In this document: positions 11,206 to 22,745 of the stretch, piece after piece
Position numbering within the stretch: position 1 is the first letter of the stretch
Layout of the letters: every line of letters starts with the position of its first letter
Assembly: GCF_014839805.1 (NCBI RefSeq)
Contig: NC_051117.1
Span: forward strand, 2,232,001-2,296,000
DNA: 64,000 bases
Reading direction: 5' to 3'
Source: Manduca sexta
Taxonomy: Eukaryota > Arthropoda > Insecta > Lepidoptera > Sphingidae
The notes under the pieces: generated by a model
Seen by the model: the letters and a program-made list of their open reading frames with translations, nothing else
Databases searched by the model: none
What the model was told of the DNA's origin: nothing
Translations under genes and position numbers: made by a program

Positions 11206-11654
11206 AAATAGAGGGTCATTTTCACATTGCGTTACTAAATGAAGCCACATACTCGTCTTCACCTTTGCTGACATTGTGCCAAAAATCATCCATTAATAAC
11301 GAATATTTTCACCAAAAAACCTGGTTTTAGTTTTCTGATTTTTTGATGATTTTGTAGTTTAATGCGAATATGGCGTGTCCTTGTGTGTATTTCTGACTGA
11401 AAGAATGATGTTGACACTGCAACGAATTATCTAAGAGTTGTAATAGTGGCTTTAGGGTGCGTAAAATTAGAATTACTGTTTATTGATATCTATTTTGTTC
11501 GAAACTTACACTTTTTTATTTTACATGTACGGCTCAAGTAACTTATTGTAATGCTATTTCCAAGTAGATAAGTATGTAGTTTCATTTAGTAACGCGATGT
11601 CAAATGACCCTATATATGAAGTGTGGATAGTCTACGTTTCTTTAACTGGGTCAT
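11206..11654. other. Unassigned sequence
   Basis: No gene or repeat recognised. Confidence 0.45.
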
Positions 11655-11656
11655 AC

Positions 11657-11762
11657 ATTGCATCGTCATCAGCCACATGAAGTTGACTGCTGAACCTTCG
11701 CTAAAGATTTCCAGATGGACCTAACGAAAGCAGCTTACAATCAGCGTATACCTTTATCAAGT
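11657..11762 (-). pseudogene. LINE (RTE-like) C-terminal fragment
   Basis: The plus-strand text (CATCAGCCACATGAAG, then AAAGATTTCCAGATGGACC) is the antisense of the common lepidopteran LINE 3' end. It matches the clearer copy at 25272-25385, whose minus-strand translation reads WKSLGKA then a stop then VQQWTLCG. This copy carries small indels that break the frame. Its edge joins Rep-D directly. Confidence 0.6.
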
Positions 11763-11945
11763 TATTGTTAGCGAGCACCGTACACAAGGTGTTAAATCCC
11801 GTCATAGTGGCCCAAGTGTGTCGTGTCCCGAGATCAGCATGTGTATATCCGGTTCCAACAGGCCGGCATAATTGTGTCGACTGCCGAGGGGTAATCATCT
11901 CTCGTTAGTCGACATCGGACCCCTGTCCACTAACCATCAAGTAGG
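11763..11945 (+). repeat. Rep-D copy 1
   Basis: The sense strand carries CACCGTACACAAGGTGTTAA, GATCAGCATGTGTATATCCG, GGCCGGCATAATTGTGTCGA and ends near TAACCATCAAGTAGG. Other copies at 22.2, 23.5, 34.4, 36.5 and 37.8 kb share this order. The family has the same terminal motifs as Rep-B, which suggests common ancestry or a shared mobilising LINE. Confidence 0.7.
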
Positions 11946-11949
11946 GTCA

Positions 11950-12425
11950 CTTTGCGATACGCGTATAAAAAAAAGATTCATAGCATAAAAGAATAAAAAA
12001 AACTGCTCGAAAATAATACAAATATCCGCCACCACCGTCACTAGCTTAAATTGGCCACTACCACATCTCAAAACAATACTCACAAACATTTTCTAATAGA
12101 GTGGTCGAAGCATGAAAAAACTTACCTAAAGATGTAGTGTCGAAAAATAGTGTAACAAGATACAGGCGCTTGTCAGTTTGTTATAACTGCTTGTCTGATA
12201 ATAAATAAATAAATACCTGCATGTGTTCATTCTAAAGGAAATTCGCAATATACCAGTGCAGCCTACAGCTCAAATAACTGATTTATTGGAGCCAATTAAT
12301 CATTCTCGTCGTTAATAATGGATCGATCTTGCAATGTACAATGTGCATGCTATATCCATATGGGTCAGGTACGTCGTATAGATGCATTTGTACATAATAT
12401 AAGCACTTTGTTACTTTATGTCGAC
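11950..12425. other. Unassigned sequence
   Basis: No gene or repeat recognised. Confidence 0.45.
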
Positions 12426-12429
12426 CGCC

Positions 12430-12735
12430 AAGCACTACTGGTGGTAGGTCTCTTATATGTGAGAGTCCGCCTAAGTAGGTGCCATCGCAATGTCTATTCC
12501 TGCCGCCAAGCAGTGTATAGACATTGTTGTGTTCCGGTTTGAAGGACATTGTAGCCAGTGTAACTACTGGACTAAGACTTAACATCTCATGTCTCAGGAT
12601 GGCGAGCGCAGTGGAATATCAAACAATACTTTGTAATTAAAGGTGTTGGATGGTGTTTCTACTGTTTATGGGCGGTGGTATCATTTACCATCAGACGAAT
12701 AGCAAGCACGTCTCGTCATTCAAAGCAATAAAAAA
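12430..12735 (+). repeat. Rep-B copy 3
   Basis: It is in sense orientation, from ACTGGTGGTAGGTCTCTTAT to TCATTCAAAGCAATAAAAAA. The 3' A tail identifies the family as a retroposon. The 100- and 74-codon open frames seen across it on both strands are repeat sequence. Confidence 0.8.
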
Positions 12736-12739
12736 AAAC

Positions 12740-12998
12740 ATTACTTAGTAGGCGTTGATAGAAATCGGTTGTCAGAACGAGCAACTCTAAATTTTCATAT
12801 TGATACGTTTTATTTTCGTCATCCAAACTTATAGTAGGCTGTAAACAGTCTAAATATATCCAGTACATTGCCAAGAACTGCTGCCGTCTCACAACTATAT
12901 CAAGTTTACCAAAAATAAACTGATAAAAACATAATTTAGTAAAGTTTAAAACACGTACAAATTATTCTAGAATTTACACGGAGGCGCGGATTCGGGTA
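12740..12998. other. Unassigned sequence
   Basis: Nothing recognised. It leads into a CpG-rich candidate exon. Confidence 0.4.
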
Positions 12999-13063
12999 AT
13001 GGAACGTTCCAGAAGTGATTTCGGAGCTAACAGCCACTCCGGCGGCGCGGCGTCTGGTGCGAG
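12999..13063 (+). CDS. Candidate first coding exon (unidentified gene)
   Basis: The ATG at 12999 opens 21 codons of CpG-rich sequence ending at a strong donor, GAG|GTAAGG, in phase 2. The peptide begins MERSRSDFGANSHSGGAASG, a low-complexity N-terminus that I cannot assign. The CpG density contrasts with the AT-rich surroundings. Splicing it directly to the acceptor at 32478/32479 would give a stop in frame, so it could be a non-coding first exon of the NACHT/WD gene, or belong to another gene whose later exons are not visible. Confidence 0.35.
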
Positions 13064-13154
13064 GTAAGGGCGCGATTCTTGACAGCGGGTTTTAAAACAC
13101 TTGGCGTTTTTTCAGATTTTTTTAGATATATATATTTTTTTTTTTATTTGTACA

Positions 13155-13455
13155 GCCATAGCCTATTTGGGAGTGGAACGGACTGCCGAAGCCAATGTCC
13201 GCAGCTTTAGAAACCAAGTGCACACACCTCTGATTTATTTAAAGTTATATGTGTATTCTTTGTGAATTATCGCTTGCTTTTACGGTGAAGGAAAAACTGT
13301 ATACGTATACCTGAAACGTTATCTATAAGAATTTTGAGGGTATATGAAGTCTGCCAATCTGTAATAGACTAGCGTGTCCACGAAAGGCTAATCCAGTTCA
13401 TTAGTAGAGCAGGCTCGTGTCCAGCAGTGAGAGAATACATAATACAAGGCTGATA
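13155..13455 (+). mobile_element. SINE-1, sense copy
   Basis: It starts with CATAGCCTATTTGGGAGTGG (A-box region), continues with GGACTGCCGAAGCCAATGTC and ends at TACAAGGCTGATATTA. The B box has decayed (GCAGCTTTAGAAACC), so this is an old copy. Confidence 0.75.
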
Positions 13456-13459
13456 TTAC

Positions 13460-13885
13460 TATATTTTATTTGCGACTAGTTATTGTTTTAGTTCTGTCCA
13501 TATGATAGCCAGAAGACACAGACAGAATAAAATTATTATATGTGAGTTTTTATATGCGGGCTAAAAGGCATGTTCTATTCTATGTTACCATGTTTTTTTT
13601 ACATTTTAACGTCGGAGGTTATATGAGGATTTTATATTTTTATATTATTATACTCCATTTGAAAGTTAATATAATAATTGTGTGTAATTTGTGATTAAAA
13701 ATATCATGAGATCAGGACAAGGAACTGAAAAATGTCTTGTTAAAATAATTAAAGCTACTTCTAAAAAAATTTACTTATTTTTTTTTTACATTTCGCTATG
13801 ACGTATGTATATAAAATCCTTACATAATATTATAAATCAACATCGCCTTCGACATTTCTTTTCCACCTTAATGCGATAAATTAAA
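13460..13885. other. Unassigned AT-rich sequence
   Basis: No gene or repeat recognised. Confidence 0.45.
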
Positions 13886-13889
13886 AAAA

Positions 13890-14015
13890 AACGACTGAAT
13901 GTATTTCGGTGAAATGTGGTATGGACATAATGTTACCTTTTATTCCGGTAAAATATATAGCAGGACTATGGAATTCCTGAAAAACTCTCATGCGGGCGAA
14001 GCCGCGACGAAATAT
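13890..14015 (+). repeat. Helitron-like or similar non-autonomous fragment
   Basis: The run ending CATGCGGGCGAAGCCGCGAC resembles the GCGGGCGAAGCC...-type ends of insect non-autonomous elements, and resembles the stretches at 26.1 and 28.7 kb. The class is a guess. The 61-codon open frame here is not supported as a gene. Confidence 0.35.
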
Positions 14016-14019
14016 ACTA

Positions 14020-15968
14020 TATTAAACTTTAATAATTATATTTATTACTTCCCGATTCCAAAAAGCCATTTCAATACTAATTAAAAAATTTAATATCTTA
14101 GTGATTTACGATTCACTGTGGAAACGAAAAGTATATGAGATCGTAAAAATGGCCGAGTTAGCATCGTTTTTATTACTCCATTTATTTTACAGTGCACTAG
14201 GAGACCTATATAGATATATATAAGTTAGAATACCCATTAATTTATACAGCATTTTGACCCGAAATGTGTCATTTGGGATTAGTGTATTTAAAAAGCTAAC
14301 TTAACTACAAGTACCAGTAATGTGGGTGCACGATATTTTTAACGATAAATTTAAATTTCTTGTTTGGAGTGCTGTGCGCAGATCTATTTGGATTGTATAA
14401 TTAATTTAAACTGCTTTTTGGCTGATGTATTGAGCTCACAATAGGAGATAATGATAAAGATGATACGCTCGATGCGGACAAGCTATGGTTGTGAACTAAC
14501 GAATTATTAGAATATTATTATTTGTGTAAAAGTCTCCAAATTATATAGTATTTAATTTGCTGCGCTTAAGTCACTTTTAGATTAAATTATTTACATGTTG
14601 AGTTACATTATAGCTATAAGTTATTATTATATTTAAATTATTGTAATTGTAGTTTTAAGTCTGCTGAAAAACCTAATAAATAAATTATAAGTAATTGACG
14701 GGTGCCAAAGCTCTGAAGTATGAAACAATGTTACATTTCTCATGACAAGAGCGCCTCATAATAAATGTTACTAATAAGACGACCAAGTCACTCACTTTGT
14801 AATAAATGCCATGATTGCCTAGACTCAATACTAAGAATAAAGTGTACGTTTCATTGCAAATATCTTAATAGTATTCGAACTGGGACAATAGATATTAAGT
14901 TGCAAATTTGCAATTTGCATTGAAATTTGAAATTTTGAAATATTTCACGTGTAAGAGATTTTTATTATATTTAGGTGTCGTAAACAAGTAAACAAGTTCC
15001 AGAGGAACCTTTATCAATATCTCTTAGACACTTCTGCTTACCTGAAACAGGAAAAACAAAGAAATTTTTAAATAGCAAATGGCCCGTTAAATTCCGTCTT
15101 GATGAAGATTTATACATTAATAACTCTTTATTAATATTATAGTTTCACGTCTGAAATCTGTTAGACCTCTGAACGTGCTAAAACACGCGTTTTATAATTC
15201 ATTTATATTCCCTTTTTAGCGCCAATAGAAATAGACCCTTATGCCTACTACTTAATTCAAATAGATTTTAGGAAGCCTCGTTTCATCGTCCGCTGCGTTT
15301 GTTATTGCCAATGGAAAGACAGCCTTAGTTTCGGCGAGTTGATTTTATTTGCGCCATATTTTGAATTCTTAAATGGTGGCGAAAATTGAAATAAATTGCA
15401 TTGATCTAGAAACTGGGTTGCGGGACTTTTGCGGCATTGGTTGTGGGAACATGTCTTGATTTTACATGAATATGCTCACGCCCTTGTCGCTGCGGAGTGA
15501 GGCAGAGGCACAACTTGTGCACTGACAGTGTTAAGAGCAAATAATATATCTGAACCATGATGCCAAGGGGCGATAAAGGGCATATAGTATACCAATTCCA
15601 ATTTCGGACAATACAAAAACCCTCTAGTTTTTATAATTAGGTTTTGAAGTTAGACCAGTATACAAGTACTTTGCCACAAACCTAATAAAGCGATATTATA
15701 CCGCCAAATTAAAATGTTCCTGGAACAAGAATTCCCAAAACAATACACGTCCTTTTCAATTCGTTGTATTTAAATGGAAAACGCGAACCGTCTAAAGCGG
15801 CTTCCCAGGAGACGTGGTTTCGTGATGGGGTTCGTTGGAGGCTTAATTTGGGTTTTATGGCAATTATGGGATTTTGCGGAAACGTAAGTTATTATCAATT
15901 TAGTAATTTTATTACTTAAAGCACTGCGCAGTTGAAGTGAGTTCGGTTTCGAAAACTGCCCGTCTCTC
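14020..15968. other. Unassigned AT-rich sequence
   Basis: Nearly 2 kb without a recognisable exon. A weak, diverged SINE-2-like stretch may exist around 15470-15600, but I cannot align it convincingly. Confidence 0.45.
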
Positions 15969-15971
15969 TAA

Positions 15972-16300
15972 TAAAAATTATAATATCAGCCCTGTATTAT
16001 ATACCGTCCCACTGCTGTGCACGGGCCTCCTCTACTACTGAGAGGGATTAGACCTTAGTCCACCACGCTGGTCTAGTGCCAATTGATAAACTGACTTCAC
16101 ACATCCTCAAAAATCCCATAGAGAACTTCTTAGGTATGGCTCACGATGGTTTCTTTAACTGGTAAAATAAGCGATAATTCACAAAGAATACACACATTAT
16201 TTTAGCAAAGTTGGAGGTGTGTGCCCTTGGGTTTTGAACCTGCGGACATTCGTCTCGGCAGTCCGTTCCACAACCAACTAGGCAATCGCCGCTTTTTAAC
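15972..16300 (-). mobile_element. SINE-1, full-length antisense copy
   Basis: The plus strand runs from TATCAGCCCTGTATTATATA to ACTAGGCAATCGCCGCT. In sense it has an A box (TTGCCTAGTTGG) and a B box (GGTTCAAAACC). It is about 330 bp, like the copy at 30320-30644. Confidence 0.85.
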
Positions 16301-16529
16301 ATACTTAATTTTAAGTTAAATTCATAATCTGTTCACAATATTTGTTCAATAAAATCGTTTTCTAGGAAGTGTTGTGTGAATAACTAAGCGTCTACGGCTA
16401 CAAAAAAGCAGCTGTGTGCCGGCCAATGAACCATTGCTTTTGAGTCATCTGATCGAATGTTTATGAGTTTGTTTCCGTTGTCTAAATTTTATTGTCTGAC
16501 CAGCGGTTTCGACGGATTGAAATAAAAAT
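16301..16529. other. Unassigned sequence
   Basis: Nothing recognised. Confidence 0.4.
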
Positions 16530-16950
16530 GTGATAAAATCCTAGCACCCGAGTGCAGCGCCACCTACTGGACCCAGTTGTGAATTTAATCCCCATCCAAG
16601 AACCCAGTGGAAAACATAAAAATTTCATCAAAATCGACCTAACGGTTTTGGAGGAATTCAGTGATGTGCTGACGTAGAGAAAAATAATATATTTGTTTTA
16701 TATTTATATAAAAAAGCAACAGTCTACTAAATTCATGATATTCAATAAACGCGCGAAGTTAAAATAGTCGTGGTTTTCTGAAACTTTCCAATTTTCTGCG
16801 CAATTTTTTTTTATTATTATTTTTTTAATTTTTCTTTCTCCTGACAATAATTAAAAAAGTATAAAAAGAATTAGCGAAATTGTTCCATCCGTTCACGCAT
16901 GATGCGATGACTAAAGCAAAAAGAGATTATTTTTTATAGATATACATAGA
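16530..16950 (+). repeat. Two TE tails, one of Rep-G type
   Basis: About 16530-16690 contains ATTTCATCAAAATCGACCTA next to AACGGTTTTGGAGG, a tail type widespread in insect non-autonomous elements. The stretch at 16795-16950 (TCCGTTCACGCATGATG then TTTTTTATAGATATA) parallels the end of Rep-G at 1130-1192. Confidence 0.5.
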
Positions 16951-16974
16951 TGTATAATTCTTACAAAATCGTAT

Positions 16975-17165
16975 TATCAGGCTAGTGTTATATGCTGTCC
17001 CACAGATGGGCACGAGCCTTCTTTACTACCGTCCACTGCATTTCCCAGGTTATGCCGCTTTTTTTACATTATGCAACACACCGTTTCCCCTCCTCAGGGG
17101 GTAGTCAGAGGTGTAATACCTCAGCGCGAGAGTCGTACTGCGTGCTCAACACAACTACGCCATTG
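16975..17165 (-). mobile_element. SINE fragments, SINE-1 tail next to a SINE-2-like head
   Basis: The first ~50 bases are an antisense SINE-1 3' end (TGCTGTCCCACAGATGGGCA). From about 17085 the sequence looks like a decayed antisense SINE-2 tail and head (GGGGGTAGTCAGAGGTGTAA, then CAACTACGCCATTGAAGCAG). The 64-codon open frame across it is not a gene. Confidence 0.5.
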
Positions 17166-17204
17166 AAGCAGTTTATTTCTTATTAAATAAAAGAAAAAAT
17201 AAAA

Positions 17205-17462
17205 ATAAAAACATTTTAACAAAAAAGTAAACCAACTTTATAAACTACTAAAAACCCAAAATAATTTTTATATTACCTATGTATTGGTTACAAATTTTCG
17301 AGTTGGTGTCTAAAATTGCTAGCTAAGCTAGATACATGAACAAATACACGAAACAATGTTATAAGTCACCGTCTCCGAAATTAATAAACAATATACTTAT
17401 ATGAGATGTAAAATTATATTTTTTTGTTTTTATTGGTTTTTAAAGGCGGTTTTATTTTTCGC
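17205..17462. repeat. Rep-I, MITE with inverted ends
   Basis: The left end (AACAAAAAAGTAAACCAACT ... CTACTAAAAACC) is mirrored at the right (GGTTTTTAAAGGCGGTTTTA). The inner part has TTTTCGAGTTGGTG and a GCTAGCTAAGCTAG palindrome. Size is about 250 bp. The matching half-copies at 6.8 and 51.6 kb support a mobile family. Confidence 0.65.
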
Positions 17463-17518
17463 ACCAAAAGACGAGTATAAGGTCAATGAAATGCAGACAC
17501 ACTAGTACAAGATTAAGG

Positions 17519-20500
17519 CATATCGACGCTGGAAACCAAACACGTAGTAACCCGCAAAACTAAAATTGTTCACCAGAGCAGAAAAACTAAAATTTTTTTC
17601 AAAAAAAATTAATAACTTGCGTTTTTATAGTCCTAGAGTTGCCGTTTTTCTACACTATATTTATATTTTTGTGCTTAATAAGTTGTATTAAACGCCATCA
17701 ACCTAAAGGTTGTTTAAAGAAATATTTTGCGGGTTACGACATTTGTAAATATTTTTTCAATCCATTGAAACGTAGTAAATGAAGAGAGTAAATGTATGGA
17801 ACGATGCAAATCGCACTTTTTAGGAGAGCATACATGTAGTAACCAACGTTGCTTTAAGCAACATAACTTAGAAAAACGTTATAATAAATAAAATCTGTAA
17901 ATATTTTGCAATCAGTATGTAGTAAATGGCATTATTTTCCGTATCCTGAAAGAGTCAATTGTTTTAAAAGTAAATCTTTTAAAGTGGGTTTGCTAATTAA
18001 ACTGCTGTAAGAGACAATAAAAAAAGGTTACTTCTACTTTTGAAATGTTTATTTAATACAACCAAAATGTATTTTTTAGCAAAATGTTCTGCTTTGGATT
18101 TTTTTTTAATATTTGCGCCACAGATCGACCACTTGCCATCGACAAAACAACTCAGTTAGTTTTTATTGGTAAAAAAAACTTACAACTACACACTGTAATA
18201 TATTACTTAACAAAATTAACACTGCTCATTTGTATATATAAAAAAAAAACTAAGTTTCTCTTTAGAAACCACATAAAACCATTTAATGCAGGTAAATATT
18301 CATTACTTTCTATCCTAGAATCAGATTAAAGCACTCTTTAACTTTTGCATTGGTCTTGAGATCTAAATATTCTTTTGCGTACATATCTTTTTGGAATTAT
18401 AAGTTTTTCAACCTTTTTTTTTTAATTGAATATTTATTTTGGCAAATTTTCTGCGGTAGTAATTCGATGGCAAATGGGGTAGATCGTGTACAAAATTTTT
18501 GCTTTTTGAATTACATCCTCAGATGTTTTGTTGTAACCTCCAGCCCTTAGTCATCCATCTTCTCTTGCAATACCGTTGATCATATTGTATCTAGAGTATA
18601 AAGCATAAATCTTTGCGTAATTTCTAACTTGGCAATCGGAAACTTTTGGCATGCTTTACATCTATCTTCACCTTCATTTATGTAAAATTCTTATGTTTGA
18701 CTTCTATTAGATGTTGCATTTTTACTTGGTCATTTGAGTGACCTTCTATTCCCACATTGAGCTAATCAATCTATTCTTTTTTGGTAGCTGTTCAAATCAC
18801 AAAAAAAGATTAAAAATATTAACCCGTCGTCCTTCTGAAGCGTTACCTCACTTCTTACCACACTCCATTTTACTGTTTCACCCATTTTTGTTAATATGAC
18901 AATCTCCTTTCTTTTTTCTTTTCGCTATTATCTTTTATAATTTCATGCTTTGATTTGGATTTCTCTAATGGCAGTCGGTGAACTCTTTTACATTCTTGTT
19001 CTGTTTCTTTTTCAGTCTCTTATTGTTATTTTTATCTAAAACAAGAAAAAGCTAATGTTCCACATAAAAACTTTGCAGAACTTTATTGATTAATCAAATA
19101 ATTATATTCTTATCACAATAAAATTCATTAAATTATCTTTATTTGAACTGTTTTCTTCAGGATCACTTGAAGAAGAAGTTGATTATTTTCTATTCAATCA
19201 CAGACTTGAATATTTTCAGAGTTATCGTCAACAAAATCTAGTTAAGATTCTTCAAAGTTTATTTTTTTTATCGTCGATTAACAGCTTTTTAGCTTCTCAT
19301 CTTCCGATTTAGTAAAGTCTGAGACAGGGGCATGTCTTAATATATCATTGTTTGTGTCTAGAAACATTGGAATTTTTCTTTGATTCCGTTTAATCTTTTC
19401 TTTGTCATAACGTCTATATTTTCTAATTCTTTAAATATCTTTTTAATGTTTGCCTGCTGCGTTATTTCTAAACGTAGATTCCAAAAATAAGTGTACGTTA
19501 AGTAAAAAATAGTGGTTACTACTATTCTTTCGTTAGCATTTCCAACCTCAGCTCCAAAGTTACGTTCAATAATTACTCCTACTTCATATGATTCAAGTGT
19601 CGTCCAATTAGGACTATTATATTCAATTTCATTTGATTATATTGAACCAAATCCGTCAGGAGAGATACTTTGAATAGACTTGACTTTTTGTTGTTAAAAT
19701 ACAGCATCATGCTGTATGTACTAAATTTCTATTTTGATTTATAATTATACCCTTTCCTTCGAGACGATTTACTTATCTTAGATTTTTTCGTTGGTTTTTC
19801 ATATTAAAAACCATCTCGTAAGGTCTCTCACCACCTTATTCGTTGTGCCACCATCTAAAAGAGTAATTTGTATATTTTAGCGAGATTATCAGCTAAGATT
19901 TTGGAAAGAATAATTATTGTGTAATTAATTCTAAATAATTTCGGTAAAAATTATAATGCTTACGTAACAAAAATTGCACAAGTAATAAAAGTTCTAAGAT
20001 AATAATATTGTACTTACTTGGCCTATACTCGATTTCGTTTTCTCGCTTACTATTTTTCAGTATAAAAATTCTCACTACAAATCGCCGTACACTTCCACTT
20101 CAAAACCCGCAATAAGACGTGGCGTAAGAATCAAAGGAATGTCTGCGGTGGCGCCGATCATAAGACGTAAATCCGCAATGTGTTAAGCCTACAATCTTTA
20201 GTAGTGCTGTAAACCTAACTTACTTTTTAAATAGGATCCTTGTGAATACTGTAAAGGTCTCGACCAAAAAAACTGAATACCGTACAAAGCGTAGTAAACA
20301 CTACCATTTAAAAACATATCGCCCACTAAATGAGGTAAACTCAAATAATCAAAATTTACGAGCAGCAAAAATGTAGTAACCAGCATAAGATATGGAATTA
20401 CTGATGATGTAAATAATAGGTTTAATTTTTTTATAGAAAATGAATTGTCGTAAGTAACATAACAAAAATATTAACAGTTTTTTTGTTACTTACAGCGTTT

Positions 20501-20681
20501 TGTGGTACAAAAAAAAAGAAAAAATAGGTAAATTTTAAAAATCCTATTTTTGTTATTATTAATCTTACAGTTACTTGAAAAAAACCATTCGACGTGTTTT
20601 AATTTTCTGATTCCAATGATGCAATAAAAAAAAATACCGTACATGTCAGTTACTACGTGTTTGCTTTCCAGCGTCGATATG
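17519..20681. mobile_element. 3.2-kb DNA transposon with 33-bp terminal inverted repeats
   Basis: Positions 17519-17551 and 20649-20681 are inverted copies matching at 32 of 33 bases by eye (outer half CATATCGACGCTGGAAA, inner half CAAACACGTAGTAAC). GTAGTAAC motifs recur near the ends (17836, 20372), possibly sub-terminal transposase sites. No target duplication is evident. The interior carries a decayed minus-strand coding region (18300-19350). The superfamily is not identified. Confidence 0.75.
18300..19350 (-). pseudogene. Decayed transposase-like coding region
   Basis: Minus-strand translation gives, across several frames with stops, YINEGEDRCKACQKFPIAKL and ITQRFMLYTLDT, then HDLPHLPSNYYRRKFAK and MYAKEYLDLKTNAKVKECFN. 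Upstream in sense, an acidic stretch reads SSSSDPEENSSN. This order (a CK-C/F start, a long helix, a hSHYxR-type motif, then YxxY-rich helices) resembles a family of repeated proteins, usually annotated as uncharacterised, in aphid and moth genomes, which I take to be transposon-encoded. The copy is clearly dead, with multiple frameshifts and stops. The family resemblance is from memory, not a search. Confidence 0.5.
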
Positions 20682-21072
20682 TTTTGTGAGTCGAACGCTT
20701 CTTGTTTCCAATTTAAATACTATTTTTTATCACTTCCAACCGACAACCATCCGACAAATCGTTCCGACATATCGTATAACAATGGAGCCGCGCGCACAAC
20801 TTGTCACGCACAACGCGTCCACCAGTCACCTTGATACAGCATTGTCACATCCGCGATAACAGCTTCTTCACTGTTGCTTAATTTGTTACTGATCAGCATT
20901 ACCTACCTTGTCGTGCGTGGTTTTTGATCTAACATTTAAATAAGGCCGCTTTTTTTAATCTTCACTCAAGGAGTTTGATCAGAATTTCATCACCATGTTG
21001 TTCCGTTAAGTCATAAGGATATTTTGATATCAGAACTTATAATGATTTCTTAGATTTACGTGAACAGACATT
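20682..21072. other. Unassigned sequence
   Basis: No gene recognised. The 63-codon open frame at 20643-20834 overlaps the transposon end and is not supported. Confidence 0.45.
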
Positions 21073-21074
21073 GT

Positions 21075-21260
21075 AATTTTTTTTATTGCTATTAATGACG
21101 AGATGAACTTGTCGATCGCCTGATGGTAACCGATACGATCCATAAACAGTAGAATATCATCTATCACCTTGAATTACAAAGTATTGTTTGGTATTCCTCT
21201 GCGCTCGTCATCCTGAGACATGAGATGTTATTATGTCCAGTAGTTACACTGACTACAATT
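21075..21260 (-). repeat. Rep-B partial copy
   Basis: The plus strand starts TGACGAGATGAACTTGTCGA and runs through the CCTGAGACATGAGATGTTA block to the TTACACTGACTACAATT point, where it stops. It represents the 3' half of the family in antisense. Confidence 0.7.
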
Positions 21261-21261
21261 G

Positions 21262-21838
21262 GCATAATTATTTTATTTTAATATAATTATAAGAAGAGAT
21301 TGATATTAAATGTACTAAAAAGCACAATTTAAATGTCCCCTTGGAAGGACAGGCGGCTAGATAACAGGTCGCTTTTGCTTGTGCTAGATGAGAAGACAAC
21401 ATAAAAAAAATTTGAGTCCCAAATGGCTGACAAAGAACAATCGAGAGGTGATTAAAATTCTTTGGCTCCTCCAAGGCTTTCACCTGTAGAAGGGTTATCG
21501 CAAATACAATATAAAGAATTAAAATCATTTGTATTCACTTAAAATAGTTTGTAATTAGTATTAATTAGGAGAGCATATTATAAAAAATGAATACTTCATT
21601 ATATTACAAAGTAAGACAAAAGGCTTATTATTTACGTTCTCCAGACGACATCCTGAGGAAATATGAAAATTAAAAATATTACCCTTCTTTAATAGTTGGG
21701 TAAAATCTATCCGTTGTTTCACATTCGAATATTTTGAAGCACATCACATCATCGGCTGTAGCACATGATATATTTTAGAACGAAGCTGTCTGTTTTATAA
21801 ACTGCAACAATGAAATAACATTTAAAATAAGAATAAAT
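21262..21838. other. Unassigned; possible LINE 3' remnant
   Basis: The minus strand at 21268-21528 has an 86-codon open frame with CQPFGTQIFFMLSSHLAQAK but no family match that I can defend. The plus-strand left edge (AATTATTTTATTTTAATATA) would be an A-rich tail in the antisense direction, which suggests a retroposon 3' end. The rest is blank. Confidence 0.3.
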
Positions 21839-21839
21839 A

Positions 21840-21890
21840 ATACCAGCCCTGTATTACTGTCCCACTGCTGGGCACGGGACCCTCCATTGA
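21840..21890 (-). mobile_element. SINE-1 3' fragment
   Basis: ACCAGCCCTGTATTACTGTC and CCCACTGCTGGGCACGGG are the antisense 3' end of SINE-1. Only about 50 bases remain. Confidence 0.6.
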
Positions 21891-22194
21891 CAAAACACGA
21901 ACTTTTAGTAAAAGTAACAGTAACTGTGATTATAGAAGATACACACATTCAGCAGAGGAATAGTCATTGTCTAAAACGGATGTAGACTAGAAATAATCGA
22001 TCAAGGTTGAAAAAGTTAATCAATGCACCAGGATTTGCTTTAACCTTGGATTAAAGATTACATATCAGTTGTTATCGTTTAGAGGTTCGTGATTTTTGTT
22101 CATAGTAAGCTGATGGGTTGTGTAAAATACTATATACTTTTTCCATTTGTACGCAAAATGAATAATGAATGTTCCATTTTTGTTGATAGAATAT

Positions 22195-22745
22195 ATTTTA
22201 TATCCGTCCGGATAGCGACCAATGTATACAAGGTGTCAAAACCTGCCATAGTGGCCCACGTAAGTGCGTCGCGATCCGGGATCAACTTATATAGATACGG
22301 TTCCAATAAGCATAATAGGGGACCGGCCTATGCTTGATTTTGTACATTATTCTATGTGTAATGGTTAATAATACGAAAAAGAAGCACTTCTGCGAAAACA
22401 GCATAAACATTGGTTAAAAAATGAGCGAGTAATTCATATTTAAAATATTGTAATGTGCAGAAGTGGGCGCGATGTGGGGATATCGCTTCATCTCTTTCTT
22501 TCGCACGCGTCGTAATTCCCGATGACGTCACATGTGGATATTTTGTCTCTTTTCTGTTTCTTGTTAATTATTCCTTCCACCGAAATTCAAATGCTTATAA
22601 CTTGTTGATTTTTCACTGGATTTTAATAATTTCTTTAGTGTTATAATTTATATTATGTAAATATTTGATAATTGTTAAGAACAAAAATGAGTCCGGTACC
22701 CTATTGTGTCGACTGTCGAGGGGTAATCATCTATCAGTCGAAATT
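22195..22745 (+). repeat. Rep-D copy 2, interrupted by MITE Rep-E
   Basis: The 5' portion of Rep-D runs to GCATAA at 22315 and resumes with TTGTGTCGACTGTCGAGG at 22704. Uninterrupted copies read GCATAATTGTGTCGAC across this point, so the intervening 388 bp is an insertion. Confidence 0.75.
22316..22703. mobile_element. Rep-E, 388-bp MITE, copy 1
   Basis: The ends are inverted: TAGGGGACCGG at the left and CCGGTACCCTA at the right. The interior includes CACGCGTCGTAATTCCCGAT. A second copy of the same length class lies at 35002-35386. The insertion into Rep-D fixes the ends to within a base or two. Both copies have AA before and TT after these ends, and no target duplication is visible in this one. 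Confidence 0.75.

Noticed and set aside
15470..15600. Diverged SINE-2 copy
   Set aside because: A few blocks resemble the tail and body, but I could not align head or ends well enough to call it.
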